A stretch of DNA of 64,000 nucleotides from Takakia lepidozioides (lineage: Eukaryota; Streptophyta; Takakiopsida; Takakiales; Takakiaceae). Location of the stretch: assembly GCA_030704615.1 (NCBI GenBank), contig CM060733.1:16122001-16186000 (forward strand). The letters run 5' to 3'. Under the pieces are notes generated by a model that saw only the letters and a program-made list of their open reading frames with translations, did no database searches and was not told the DNA's origin. Each line of letters opens with the position of its first letter. Position 1 is the stretch's first letter. Below, piece after piece: positions 22,223-34,099 of the stretch. The position numbers and the translations under genes were made by a program.

Positions 22223-24132
22223 TCATTCCAACACCGCCCCAAGACACAAGTGGTTGTCATTGCCGCCAGGGCAGTAATGGTGTGTACAAACATGGCACAT
22301 GACACACACTCGCCGTCGTGTGGTGTGAAGGCACTGATGCACAAACGTGCATTCTGAATCCCCCGTGGTGTCAATGTTGTTAGTGCAGTAGCCCCCTGTC
22401 AAACCATATGCCACAGCCAGATTGAATTGCAAATGGGTCATGGTCATTCTCTCCATTGCAGAATGCAAGATATACGCATTCACTACCTTGGTATCCATAA
22501 GAAAAAAAAACAGATGATGCCACCACTTCTTTGTGCGTAGCTGCAAGCTGTACGCACCCCTAAGCTGGTCTTGCACATCTACCCCTCGCATGTACGTTTG
22601 GTATTGCACATGTGCAGGCACGGATGGTACATGCACTCTCTGGTTTCCCACAAAACGGTGTACAGTCACAGGAGAGGAAGGGCTGCAAGCTGGCCTAGCT
22701 GCAGATGACAGTAAGAATACACCTTTCTTGTCCCACCACAACATAGCAGCCACCTCCCTGGACTCATGCATCCTGTACCATGACTGCCGTTGCTTGGCAG
22801 TCTTGGATTTTTTCATTTTCAGCAAAGAGGGAGGGAGACCCTTTTTGTTCACTCTTACTGTGCCAGTGGCCCAAGTGCCAAGTTTGGCCATGTCATATAG
22901 AAGCTGGACCCCTGTAAAGTAATTATCAGTTTCAATGACATGGCCCAAACCATGCAGCTCGTCGGCCAGCCGGGTGACCACATCGTAACCTTCTCCCTTC
23001 CCACTTTTTTGCCTCTCGCCATCTGGCCCTCCTGCATTCTTACCAGCATACACTGAAAAGTCGTAGACATATGAAGTCTCCGAGTCAACCAAGGCCCACA
23101 CCTTGATGCCCCATTTGCATGGTTTCTAAGGCATATACTTGGGGAGTACTTCCCTTTGTAACGGATCATCACCTCGTCGACAGTCACCATTTTGTTCAGA
23201 TTCCAGAGACTTTTACGCCTATCCACAATCTCCTCACACACCCATCTAAACTTTCCAAACTTACCATAATTGCGACTCTTACGATCTGCCACCAACGTGG
23301 CGTTATCAACAAGATGCAAACAGTGGAGTATAGCCTCATACCTATCTCGAGTCATCACTTTGCGGATGACAGGACAAGCGAAGAATGTCTCCGAGTGTTG
23401 CCAGTAAAATCGTGTTCGGGGCAACTTCTTCATGCCCATGAAGACACAGACTCCAATCCAAGCCTTGAGCTCAAGAACAGTGAGCTCTTTCCACCGAGGC
23501 CCCCCACGAGTGCCCGTACCGAAAGGTTCAGCAGCATAACGATTGGACTCCCTACATATTCGCCCAAGCACTTGTCGCCTCCAAAACAAACCAAAAAACC
23601 AAATCGGATGTGAGCCCTTCATCTCAGGCAGGCAGGGACTAGGTTGAGGGCCAAAAAATGCAGCTCTATCGCTCATAAAGTCAGAGCCTGCGTTGGTTTC
23701 CCACGTCTTCACCTTGAACATCTCCACAAAATCAGCCGAGATTTCCTCATCACACTCCATATCAACAACTTCGTTTTCCCAGTCTGCTTCGTCAGCAGAG
23801 TCGCCCATGTACCCATCGTCACCCTCAAAATCCTCGTCCATGTCGGAGGAGGCCTCATCATGGCCCAAAACAGGATTAGAAGACCTCTCACCAAAAGGAA
23901 CCATTGCACCAGTGTTGGGATGCATGTCCCCCAAAGCAGCCCGACCAACGGCAAGCATGCTCCCAGCACCCAGAGGCCCGCCAACACATCCCACAACACC
24001 CGAATTCACCACTCTCTTATTTTTTTTCCTCACCACACCTTTGGGAGGTGTTGTCACCCTTGCAGGAACCGACCTCTTTGCACGAGCCAACTCCTTCAGA
24101 CGCCTGACTATCGGCATCGGGCCAGACATCAT
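22223..24132 (-). pseudogene. piggyBac transposase, broken
   Basis: DDE/D-type transposase of the piggyBac family (cut-and-paste at TTAA). Reading 24132 to 22223: acidic N-terminal region, then a catalytic core with the three expected aspartates, MVTVDEVMIRYKG (about 23160-23190), ETDNYFTGVQLL (about 22905-22937) and YMRGVDVQDQLRGAYSLQ (about 22540-22595). It ends in a C-terminal cysteine-rich domain, CTFVHQC then RRRVCVMCHVCTHHYC and CLG, which in the family recognises element ends. Two lesions lie close together: a frame change between about 23129 and 23150, directly after the first aspartate block, and an in-frame TAG at 23126-23128. Everything else stays open, so decay is recent or only these lesions disable it. 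A 5' exon may lie at about 24350-24462 (MAPKRKDAPVPEPPSPPP), but it has a stop and its junction is unclear. An intron over the lesion is unlikely because the family sequence is continuous there. Confidence 0.88.
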
Positions 24133-25401
24133 CTCTCAAAACAGAATTCACAGCATCACTGAACCCCTCCTTATCACCTTCCTCTTTTCTCTCTCTCCAA
24201 CCAAGAATTAGAGCCACCTGGCGTCTAAACAGAAAGCGAAAATTGTGAGGACGAGGGTGGCGAGGCCAAAGATTGGCGAACGGCGGTGGAGGCAAACTAC
24301 AGAGGAAGACAGGAGACAGACACCCCAATATTACCTTGCACTGCTCGGGAGTGCAGTGCTATTTCTCAAGCGCCCACTCCCTTATAACCTCCGCGGCAGC
24401 TGCAAGCTCGGGTGGGGGCGATGGTGGCTCAGGCACAGGAGCGTCCTTCCTCTTTGGTGCCATACGAATCCCTGGGACCGACAGAGATCACAAGAAATGA
24501 ATGCAAGCCCTCACAATGAATCAATGCATATGGCCCATCTTCCCCAAGCACAGGAAGGAATGATGTACCTTAGCGAATTTCGCAAACTCTCCAAAACCAG
24601 CTGCAAAATGAAACCCCAACACACCACGCTCCCCTGCAACCATCCTCTACCACACAAAACACAGAGCCCAAATGCATAAAAGCATTTCACAAAACGACAT
24701 GCAAGAAAAAACGACAACTTGCATTACAATGAAAATTCGGCACGGCACAAGAATCTAAACGCCAAACACTCAGCCCTAACAGCTGCGTAAATGCAATCAC
24801 ACCCCGAGCTCTAATGTCTAGAACACAAAGCAGGAAACGGAACAGCTCCCGCCGCTTCGCCTGGGAGAAGTAAGTCGCCACGACCCGAAAATAAAGCCCA
24901 GAAATACACCCCCTTACGAAGCGAATGCGGGCGATCCACGGAAGATCAAGCAAAACATGCACACAAAAGCGCCAAGGAAATGCGAGATGGGCCACGATTT
25001 GCAAGCTCTAGGAACCCAGACTCTGTGCGCGCGAAGAGAGAGCCCGTTCCATGCTACCGCCACACATCATTGGCCACAGGGTGGCATCCCATGTCCGCAT
25101 GGGCAGACATTCCAACCCTGCATGCACCCGATCGCCGGCATCGGGCCACCGACGCCCATTTTGCCTACCACGTGGCTAGGTCAAAGTCCGTGGAGGGCCA
25201 GAAACCATTGGATTTTGGGTGCTCATCATCACTTCAAAAAATCCTGATGGCGGAGGATTTGTCCAATTAGGGTGCAATACATTCTGTCCGGCGCAGAATT
25301 TCAAGGGCTACGACTTTCGTTCAGGGCCCATCTTCATCCAGATTCATCCAAGGGGCCCACCGACGGTCGAAATATCGGTCGACTCATCCATTAGGGGTTA
25401 A

Positions 25402-25633
25402 CACGGACAAAAGACCACATTCCATAATGGTAAGCGAGCCAAACACGATTGTAGAACCTACTTAGGCCAGACCTAAGACCTAAGACCTAACCTTCCTTGA
25501 GACTTAGAGATGGCCTTGAGGTGGTGAGGGCTGGCAACTGGGCATCATCTGCCTCATGAGTGCGCCACCACCCACCTCCATTCTCCACCATTTCTGTCCA
25601 TGTGATCCTCATCACCACATACTTTTAGTAGCT
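25402..25633. other. Short spacer between the two piggyBac elements
   Basis: About 230 bp with short CCTAAGA repeats near 25475-25495; no gene. Both sides are TTAA sites. It has no clear counterpart in the first unit at 17500-17570. Confidence 0.4.
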
Positions 25634-25637
25634 TTAA

Positions 25638-26780
25638 CCCTTCAAGGACAAGGCGACCCGTATCGGGTCGGGTCGAAATTTTGATTGGATGATAAATGTG
25701 CAGATCATGTCGGATGAAAACGATTCCTGAACGAAAAGTGTAGCCCATAAATATTTACGCCCCCCTGTTGATCGCACCCTAAAAATCCTAATCCCCCACG
25801 GTCAGGATTTTTTGGAATCTGGAGGGGTACCCAAAATCCTGTGGTTTTGGGCCTGTCAGCAGGTTGACTGGCAGACGTGGCAGGCAGGATTGGGGGCGGG
25901 GGTGGGCGTTTGCCGGCAGCGGGTGACAGGGGGGGGCTGCATGTCCGCCCGTAAGGACAACGGCGGACCCCGGCACGCGCGAAACGCCAGGCACGTGGCC
26001 CAATCAGGTGGCAGGTGGCGGGAGATTCTCACCCGCGTAGGGTTTAGGTGCGTGGCCCAATCAGGTGGCCGTAGGCAGGTCATGGAGGGAGAGCGCTGAA
26101 ACGCAGGGTGGAGGGCCCCGTGACTTCCTTGGTTTGTGATGACGTGGCCGGATTTTTTGGCCGGTAATGTCCACCGGCTCCGGCAATTCTTGGCCGGAGC
26201 TGGGATCCAAGTAGGGATTCGGTTTTTTGGCAATCTTTGCCTACAAACAGCTTAGAATGTGGAATTTTTTTTCCAGGGTACTCGGTAGGTAGGCAAACAA
26301 CAACATGAGGAGAGGAATTTGGATTCCCTCACAAATTGCCCCACATTTGGGGGGATGTGTTTTTCCCATGAGAGAAATTGGCATTTTGACCCCCCTGTTT
26401 TCCCATACAAAGCAACCATTATGCATTTTTGGAATTTGGCTCTGGAATTTTGGGAGGCTTTGCTGTGGGTGCCATATAATCTGAATCTGGGTAGGCTGTC
26501 AATGAAAAATCAAAAAGGTTGGCAATCTGCTTGGTCAAACCAAATTTTCATGTTGAAAATATATCCAACAAAAAAAAAAAGCCTAGAATTTTTGTTATAA
26601 TCTTCCACTTTAGACGGTCAATTCTCCTGAAATTCTTACTTGAGGTGCATGAAGTAGGTAGGATGACTTTGGAACAGTTCATCCCCTCGGATGTTTGTCC
26701 AATGGGAGATACACTCTCATCCGTGAGGGTATGTCTGGTTTTAGACGGGGCCCACCAAAAACAGGCTCGTCCTTGAAGGG
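25638..26780 (+). mobile_element. piggyBac element 2, non-autonomous, inverted
   Basis: About 1.15 kb bounded by TTAA at 25634-25637 and 26781-26784. Its ends are inverted repeats of each other: TTAACCCTTCAAGGACAAG and, inward from the right, TTAACCCTTCAAGGACGAG. The subterminal 90 bp or so on the right (CATACCCTCA...) matches the left end of element 1 in reverse complement, and the left end matches the right end of element 1. It is thus a relative in opposite orientation with the coding part missing. No transposase sequence is present. Confidence 0.85.
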
Positions 26781-28340
26781 TTAAGCAAGACCATATTCTT
26801 GATGAGAAGTGACTGACATTGCTATTTACAGTTCCAGACTACGGTAGCGACCCGACAAACGACTAAGCTCTATGATTGGATGAAAATTGGGTCTTGTCGT
26901 CTTGTCCACTACACACTTGGGGCCATGCTAATTAGCAAGCCCCAAATCTTCTCCAGTGGACAAAAACCTGATGATCCTCATCACGACTCTCTTCGCCTCT
27001 TTGTTGTGGCTCCATCTCCTCCCACCTTGCTCTACAGCTAAGCGCCCATGAATCATGAGACTTCTCTGTAGGTGTAGGTGATGATAAATTTGCAAATCAA
27101 TTTTCCCAAAGCCCGCATGACCTTCACCTGCGATAGTCATTTGAAGCTGAAGAGCAAAGTTTTGCATAGAGCTTGGATGAACACATTTAGTGCTGGTTAG
27201 GCACAGTGGTCTCATTTGAAGAGCCATGCGGCCAGCAGGAGCTTCGGGCTCAAGCTACCTTGGAACAAGAGTTCGTTGTCTGTTGGGCCTACATCACAAT
27301 CTCTTTAGCAATTGGGATTTGGAGCTTGGTAGGTTAAAGTGGGTATGTTCCAATGCCTCCTACTTATTTTCTTTCTCCTCGGAGGGTTCAAGTGGTTCTA
27401 TTGAGTTAATCTCTTCCTTTCCCCTGCGGCACAAAAAAAAAGGAAAAGGTGGAGAGCAAACCAGCCATCCTACCAAAGAATCCTCGCACACCTTCTCAGC
27501 AGTTCAAGAGGGGATTGTGCCAGGAAGGGTTGGAAGGCCATTCCCATCCATCAGCATCTGGCGGGGCGTTGCTATACCGCACCTCTTGGTCTGTTGGTCG
27601 CGAGTGCAACCATGACCGATCCAATGGCTTCCGCTTCCCGTTGGGTGTCCAAATTCTGTGCTTAACTTCACCGTGTATCTCCCATCTACCTCTAACTGCA
27701 ACCGGGTTTTCTGTGCCGGTAATCCATTACCTCCGATTCCGAGCTACCATTTATCAGCATAGGCTCAATTTATCCCTCCTCAATCGTAGAGGAGAAATCC
27801 AAGTACAGAACTACTCGAAGTTGGTCATTGTATACTAGCATTTGGTTGATGGTCCTTGAAGATTATGATCCGATGATGCTGATGATGATGAATGATTGGA
27901 CACCTAATGATCATGCATTATTTCGTAACATTTGTGAAGCTGCAACTGAACAGAAGTGTACACATCCCTTGAGTGCCCACAATACCTTTCTACTCATGAA
28001 TCTCTCTTCTTATCTCAATTGTACACATGCATGCAACTTGTTTTTGTCATGAATGGTCTGGCAATAATTTCTCTACCTCTCTCTCGTGCCAGACCTGTTT
28101 GATTTCTCTCAAGATCAGAGCAAAATATCACTCTCAAAGATATTTGCTCGTCCTTGGCAGAGGCATGCTTCAGCTACGTGAAGACCCGAAGTGCTTACAG
28201 AGGATGAGGGAGTCAGTCAGATTTATGAGGAGCGTTTGAGGTTTTTCTTGATAGCTGGCAAGGTTGTAGCTAGCAAGATTGTAGGTAGTTCGACAAGTTA
28301 AGATTACTGCTCTTGTTCAAGAAGTTATACAGTCCAGATC

Positions 28341-30147
28341 ATGAAGACGAGAGCCGGGAGTGCTGTAGGTCATCACAAGGGCAGGGCAGGTTCATCGGGC
28401 ACCCGTGCTTGCAGTCACATGATACCTGAAGAGTTGCTTAAGAAAGCAATTAAGGTGGGCATATTGAAGAGGAAGTCTCCCTTCTTCCTAAAGACGATCA
28501 TGGAAAGCTTTTTGGCCACTACACTAGACCCCACCATGGTATATATGCAAACACAGGTCCACAGGTCCAGTCTGAATTGATTTCGTCCCCACTCCATTGT
28601 TTCATTGAATTCGCTTTCAGACGAAATCGTTTTTAAAAGTTGCACTGCAATCGTGAACACTGAACTTAGTTTACTTCGAAGCTCTAGACTCAGATGTGCT
28701 CCGCAAACCTTAGATCCATATGTTGCCTGACGTTGTTAATTGGAATGATTGCCCTTTGCCGTTTGGTTGTTCAATCACCCAGCTTTAAGTTCTTTCATCC
28801 TCACTGGTTTTCCAATTTCTCAAGTTATATCTGATGTATCATGGTCGATGTCAACGTCGTTGTCTCCTTACAGTGGATGCCTGTTACATTTTGGAGGGCG
28901 CACGGGCACAAGGTGGCAGAAACAGTCACCTTGGAAGGCTCACATGGCCGGCAGTGGAAGGTCGGCTTAAGAACCAGAATCAGAACAAAGGGGAGAGAAT
29001 GTTGTTTCAAGATTGGATGGAGGGAGTTTGCATTCGACCACGACTTCAAAGTCGGAGACCAGCTTGTGTTCACTCTCGTTTCACACTCTAATTTTACTGT
29101 TCGAGTGTTTGACAAGTTGGGCAAAAGGAGCCCGGCACTCCCACCACCTAAGGAGTATCCTTGGATACATACTGGAGTGCGGTCATGGCTCCGGGGGATT
29201 CGTAACCACCACCGCGACGGCCGTGCCAGCAGCTTGCCAAAATGCAAGTACACAGTCAAGATTGAATCCTGCCTGAAAACGTGTCCACCGAAGCCAGATA
29301 CTGTTCCACACAATGCTGACACGATGAGTTCCCCAACGCATGTTTCCAGCAGGGATCCCGTTGCCAACGACGCGAGGGCTATGGTAGTAATGGAGGGCAG
29401 GGCATACGCACGGCAGATCAAGAACCCCAATTTCATGCTGATTATGAGAGACTCTCAAGTCCACGGCAAGTCTTCGTTGGTGGGTTCTCACTTTCCACCA
29501 TCCTCTGGTTCTTTAGCAGCATTAGATCTTGATTGTTCATACAGTAAGACTGGGGAAGGTCCAGATCTATGTGCACGCAAACTCATTCAGTTGTCGACCT
29601 TGTCGCTGGCATAGTCTAGTAACTGATAACTCGAGTCTGGACTGCCTAAGGAGGAGAGTGAGGGGGAGACAGGACAAGGGAATGAGGGCGAAGGGCTAAG
29701 CTCTAGGCTCTTAGGAAAGTGGAATTGCCTGTTACAATTTCTGCAGGAGCTATACATACGTAGATAGTGCACCGGGTGCAACCGCATAGCGTGATCGATT
29801 CATTAATTTAATATTGTCTCCGAGAATGGCAGGAAATACCTTTCGAATTCGTCAAGGAATCGAGGATGCCATCAAAGAAGTTCAGCGTGCGCCTGATCGA
29901 TTGCACTGGCAAAGCGTGGAATCCTCAATGCGCAGGGGAGCACCCTTACAGGCGGGAGCTGGCCTCTCAAGCTTGGGCACAATTTGCACTCTACCAAGGC
30001 ATTGAGGCAGGAGATGTTTGTGTTTTTGAGCTAACCCATAACACTGACTTCACAATACTGGTCCGCATCTTCCCCTTAATGGAAGTCGCGGAAAATGCTG
30101 GATGGAACAGCCATCTTGCAAACAAATCTATCAAAAACGAAGTTTAG
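28341..30147 (+). CDS. Two-B3-domain DNA-binding protein, copy D
   Basis: Three exons, 28341-28538, 28874-29479 and 29833-30147, all phase 0 (donors GTATAT and GTGGGT, acceptors TTACAG and GGCAG), giving 372 aa. First B3 domain about residues 42-135: KRKSPFFLKTI, WMPVTFWRAHGHKVAETVTL, GWREFAFDHDFKVGDQLVF, FTVRVFDKLGKR. Second B3 domain about 249-360: NPNFMLIMRDSQVHGKSSL running across the junction into EIPFEFVKESRMP, then FSVRLIDCTGKAWNPQ, IEAGDVCVFEL and FTILVRIFPLMEV. No lesion is seen, so C and D are the two complete copies in the window. Relative to C it differs in the strand preceding GWREF (a short replaced segment, CCFKI). Flanks 3' of the stop align with copy C for about 300 bp. Nuclear DNA binding is expected from the fold; the regulated genes are unknown. 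Confidence 0.87.
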
Positions 30148-30609
30148 TGTTCACACTTCCGCCCGACCTTTGTGCGTAGCTGATCACTACTACACTTTAA
30201 GCAGTGGCCAGGTTGAATGACACAGTAAATGGTTATACAACAGGGACTGCGGAAAGTTCCTAACGTTTATGTATAGCAGCAACATGCTTGGATTACCTGA
30301 TTAGGAGAAGCCTAGTATCAGAAGATGCCTCCATCTATCGCTAAGTACAGTTCTGTCAAGCTTCATTTCTCCCTTCCCTTCAAAGAAACTTGATTTTTTC
30401 TTAGTCTAGATATAGTTAAGTTTGCAATACGTCTTGTTTCGGTTCGTACGTGTTTTTGTGTTGAGGAATAAGACAATCGATCGGAAAGTGTTTGATGATC
30501 TGTAGACCACAGATTTTTCATTCTTCTCTGAGCACCATCAACTTCTACATTATTTCAAGTAACAAGAAAGGAGCAAGAAAGACCTCCGAAAGATTATAAG
30601 ATTGAGCTG

Positions 30610-31965
30610 CAATGGAGCCACAGATTGTTGTATATTGGATATAGGGGTCAAGTATACATGTACATGTATGGCTGTCTCTCAAGCCCCGCACATCATGCAC
30701 CTCCCTCGAACAAAAGTTTCCTCAGGCTCCACCATGATGTGTGGAATGATTTGGAAAGGGTTACTGCGATTAGGTTCCTTCCCTGGCTCGTTGCAGAGTC
30801 TCGAGCAATTTCCAGTTTCGATTTCGGTCTATCCTCCTGAATTCGCCTTGTAAAAGCTTCTGAACCCGTCCCAAATATTTGTGATGTTATCGGGACATCG
30901 CCTCTCATACTCTGGAATGCACACCCAGACCAGTGCATATTCAGACTGGGTGCGCCCAAAGATTGCAACTTCACCATCCCACGAGATCAGAAGGGGCTCC
31001 AACTCGAGCGACGATCTCAGCATATAAAGCACTACTGGCGAAACCTGGAAACCAGCTCTTGTGGAGTGCTCATGCAAGACCCTTTGTCTGAGCCTTTTTT
31101 CCAATTCCAGTACTTAGCACCTTCAAGAGATCTCCACTTGACTTCAAAATAGTTTTTCTTCACACGCAGATGCAGCCTCGAGAACATTTGCTTCGGTCTT
31201 CTTCCCATTGAGAGCTATACGCTTCTAGTAATCACGAGCAATATACTCGGACGCTCTTCCCGCAATACTCAAGAGTATGCGGGCAATCCTGGGGGAGTCC
31301 TGTGCAGAGCCGCCACTGACGCTTTGAGGCTGCCTTCAAGAGATTTTCCCAGCTCTGTTGGGGATGTGTGCAGCATGGACAGTGCTGCCCCTGGTAGCTG
31401 TGGTGCTGTACATGTGAAAATGATTGATAGAAAATTAAATGGTAGCGGGATCGTAGGTAATGGAGTTACCGTTGACTGCAGAGCATGTGTCACAGAACAC
31501 TGGTTTGCAATTAGATGTGAATCTTGCTTCATTGAGTTTGTGAGTTCCACCTTGGTTTTTCCGTTGTATTGTTCTGTGGAAACTGCGCATAGCGGAGATA
31601 CACAAGCGGAGCTCTCGCAACCTGCAACAGACCAGTAGGTGCGACACTTTCTAATATTGGTAGTAATTGATGCAACACACGGTTATATGAGCACTGATAT
31701 TTTCACTCTAAGTGTATGGGTTAGGGTCCAGCAGCACCTCCACCCATCAGAGGCACACACCGAACATACCTGTGACAGACTAAACAGGAACTCAGAGATA
31801 GTCATGACGATACTTCAAGGCCAGAAGAAGTGTTCTTCCCGCATCTACAATCCCGGGATGTGCCAAAACATCCAGGTAGAATATATTTCTTGAGTGCCGG
31901 GAGATGGGGGGTGCACATTCAAACCTGTCAACACCGACAATCCGCAGTGTAAAGAGGAGTGGATA
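30610..31965. other. Unassigned region after B3 copy D
   Basis: Conceptual translation is protein-like in places: on the plus strand, VTAIRFLPWLVAESRAISSF near 30765-30825 and, after a stop, PNICDVIGTSPLILWNAHPD near 30870-30930. I do not recognise a family and cannot build exons, so a decayed gene or retroelement gag-like remnant is possible. The open frame at 31324-31638 shows no motif. Confidence 0.35.
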
Positions 31966-31973
31966 GTGGATAC

Positions 31974-32676
31974 CAGTGTTGGGCGGTTCTCTGGTTTTGG
32001 GTAGAACCTGCAGGGTAGGTTCTATCTTGTGGAAGGTAAATAGAGAACCTCCAGGGCCGGGTACTTAAAAACATGGACAGTTAGAGAACCTGCGGTGCAG
32101 GGTATATCTCTGAGTTACATTTTCACAGGTATGTTTCATACTGGTTCTTTAATGCAATTATCCGCCAAATCCGGTGCTCGGGTATATGGGTAGAGAACTG
32201 TATAGAGAACCAAGAGATGACCCGGTTCCGAGTCCTGGTTCTTCAGTTCAAAAAGTTATTATGGACAGAATAAATAAAAAATGTGCATGTATGAGATGGC
32301 CACAATTGTCAATAATTAAGCTCATTTTCTAGCACAACTAAACTTCCTCTAGATTGCACTCTTGGCCTGTTGGCATTCAGTTCTAGCATTTTCACTACCC
32401 TTCTTCTTCCTCAAGGCTTCCACACTAACCTTAGATAACCGCCCTTATACCCAGGGTATGTGTGGGGTGCAGTTACCCTTACCCTCCCCTCTCATTCCAC
32501 CTCGTAGGTCAGGCTCTTATGGTTCGGTGAAGTTCACGGGTAAATAGATTTTGGTATCCGCCGATTCAATCTTGACTAGGGTATTTGAAATTTTAATACC
32601 CGAGGTTAAGGGGGCATATACCCAGGTCCGGAACCGGCGGTTCTTTCACCCAAAACCAGAGAACCGCCCAACACTG
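31974..32676. mobile_element. hAT-type MITE with 8-bp target duplication
   Basis: 703 bp. The ends are inverted repeats of about 30 bp with few mismatches, starting CAGTGTTGGGCGGTTC and ending in the complement. The 8-bp direct repeat GTGGATAC flanks it exactly (31966-31973 and 32677-32684). CAGTG-type termini plus an 8-bp duplication are the signature of the hAT superfamily. No coding sequence, so non-autonomous; the perfect duplication suggests a fairly young insertion. Confidence 0.9.
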
Positions 32677-32684
32677 GTGGATAC

Positions 32685-34099
32685 CCAGTGTCCTTTGTGG
32701 AACCACATCCACATGTCTGTATAGTAATAAGACATCATCCAGAAACTTGCTCATTCTTAAAATCTTGGTCAACTAGCAATTGAGAATGTGGGTGGGGCTA
32801 TCCTCAAATTGATACACAAAATACTGACCCGCTCAAGTCTTTAGCATCATTCAATCCAAAAAAAGAAAACTCTCAATCACATCAGCACCCTTGGAGGACA
32901 AAGGAGATGTCCATGACTGCCCTGCAGGAAACCGGAAAAGAGGGAGAGCTCCAAAGTGGATAACTTAAGAGTATTTACAGAAGATCCAAGCACTCCAAGA
33001 CAATAGAAACTGATGAAGTACTGTACCACAGCAGAGTTCAATTTGACCCAATGTTGAATTACCTGTCGTGGTTGAAGAAACTTTGCCAGCCTGAGTTCTG
33101 CCTTTCTTGAATTATTTGTATCTCTACCACTGAAAGCTTTGATTTGCGAAGGTCAAATTGAGTGTATGATGGTTTTGAATCATTTTCCCCACTGTCAATT
33201 GGCAACATGTCACTATTGGTCCTTTCGAAGCCAATGCCAATAGTGGGTCTGCAATGGCTCTTCCCAACTTTTAACTCCCTCCAGTTTGTTGCAGGCCACC
33301 CAGGCCAACTATTTGATGTTATGTCTCAAAGCTAATCTGCTGAGATCTACTGTACATGTAGCAAGGAGCATTTTGTCACAAGAATCCAATCTTCCTTCCA
33401 ATAATTTGGTAGTGATCTAACAGTAGGTTTTTATCCCCACATGGTGATGAAGTAGAAAAGTTGTTTGGGTGGTTTGCCAAGGAAAGACTGCCTGCCTGGC
33501 TGGGTATAGCTTTGCAAAGGTGGTTTCCCGTCAGAAATCAAATAATCTGTCAATCAAACAGCTAGAAGCAAAAAGTGGTGGATACAGTAATTGATAAACC
33601 TGTTTTGAAGCCTAGTACCATGAACATCTACTGCAATAACCCTGATCGGCTCTCCAAATCACTCTTACAATGTCTTATAAGTACTGAGTTTCATGAGCAG
33701 TTGCTGTCGGGGTTGACTGCCTCCTGTGCGGATCTTCTAGTTCACTGACCTCAATTCCATTTGGTAAGTGATTGCCAGGCACATGACTTGGGTTTCTTCG
33801 GGAGCTAAGGCCTTCAATCTCAACCTGGTGCAACATGCCATCTGCCAAAGATGAGGTAATAAGCTCCTCCTCTGCACAGACAAAGCTCAAATCAGTCTGC
33901 AAGCTGGGAAGTTTTGTTCTCCCACAACCTTTCTTGAATGTGGCATGTGGATGGTGAGGTGCATGATGTAGTTGGGCAACTGGACAGGGTGATTGAGGTG
34001 GGTGACGATATCTCCTGCAACTTAAGCGAGACACTGAGTTAAAGACAGGAAGGTAGAAAGAAATGAACTAAATAAATTGAGACATGAACAGAGGCTTAA
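32685..34099. other. Intergenic DNA 3' of the Ca2+-ATPase
   Basis: No gene assigned. An open minus-strand frame at 33675-34034 is Pro/His-rich and not needed for the ATPase, whose last exon ends at 34100. The ATPase 3' untranslated region and polyadenylation site should lie here; no signal is unambiguous. Confidence 0.5.

Larger units (their letters stand above)
20752..25397 (-). mobile_element. piggyBac element 1 (with transposase pseudogene)
   Basis: About 4.65 kb bounded by TTAA at 20748-20751 and 25398-25401, the obligatory piggyBac target site. The ends are inverted repeats of each other: TTAACCCCTAATGGACGAG on the left and, read inward, TTAACCCCTAATGGATGAG on the right. Subterminal sequence differs between the two ends and each has a counterpart in element 2, which defines a left-type and a right-type end. 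The transposase frame is on the minus strand. Confidence 0.88.

Noticed and set aside
21477-22302. Pro-rich (+) and Gly/Cys-rich (-) proteins
   Set aside because: Composition artefacts of the C-rich tract in piggyBac 1; no domain, and opposite strands are open equally.
20748-26784. One 6-kb piggyBac element spanning both outer TTAA sites
   Set aside because: Two internal TTAA ends (25398 and 25634) pair better with their own outer partners by terminal sequence, and the subterminal ends are of both types, so two elements explain the data.
33675-34034. Minus-strand open frame as the last exon of the Ca2+-ATPase
   Set aside because: Its acceptor at 34015 fits the phase, but it would drop the conserved membrane segment. 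The exon at 34100-34286 gives [15 protein letters not shown] in phase, as expected for M10 and the tail.
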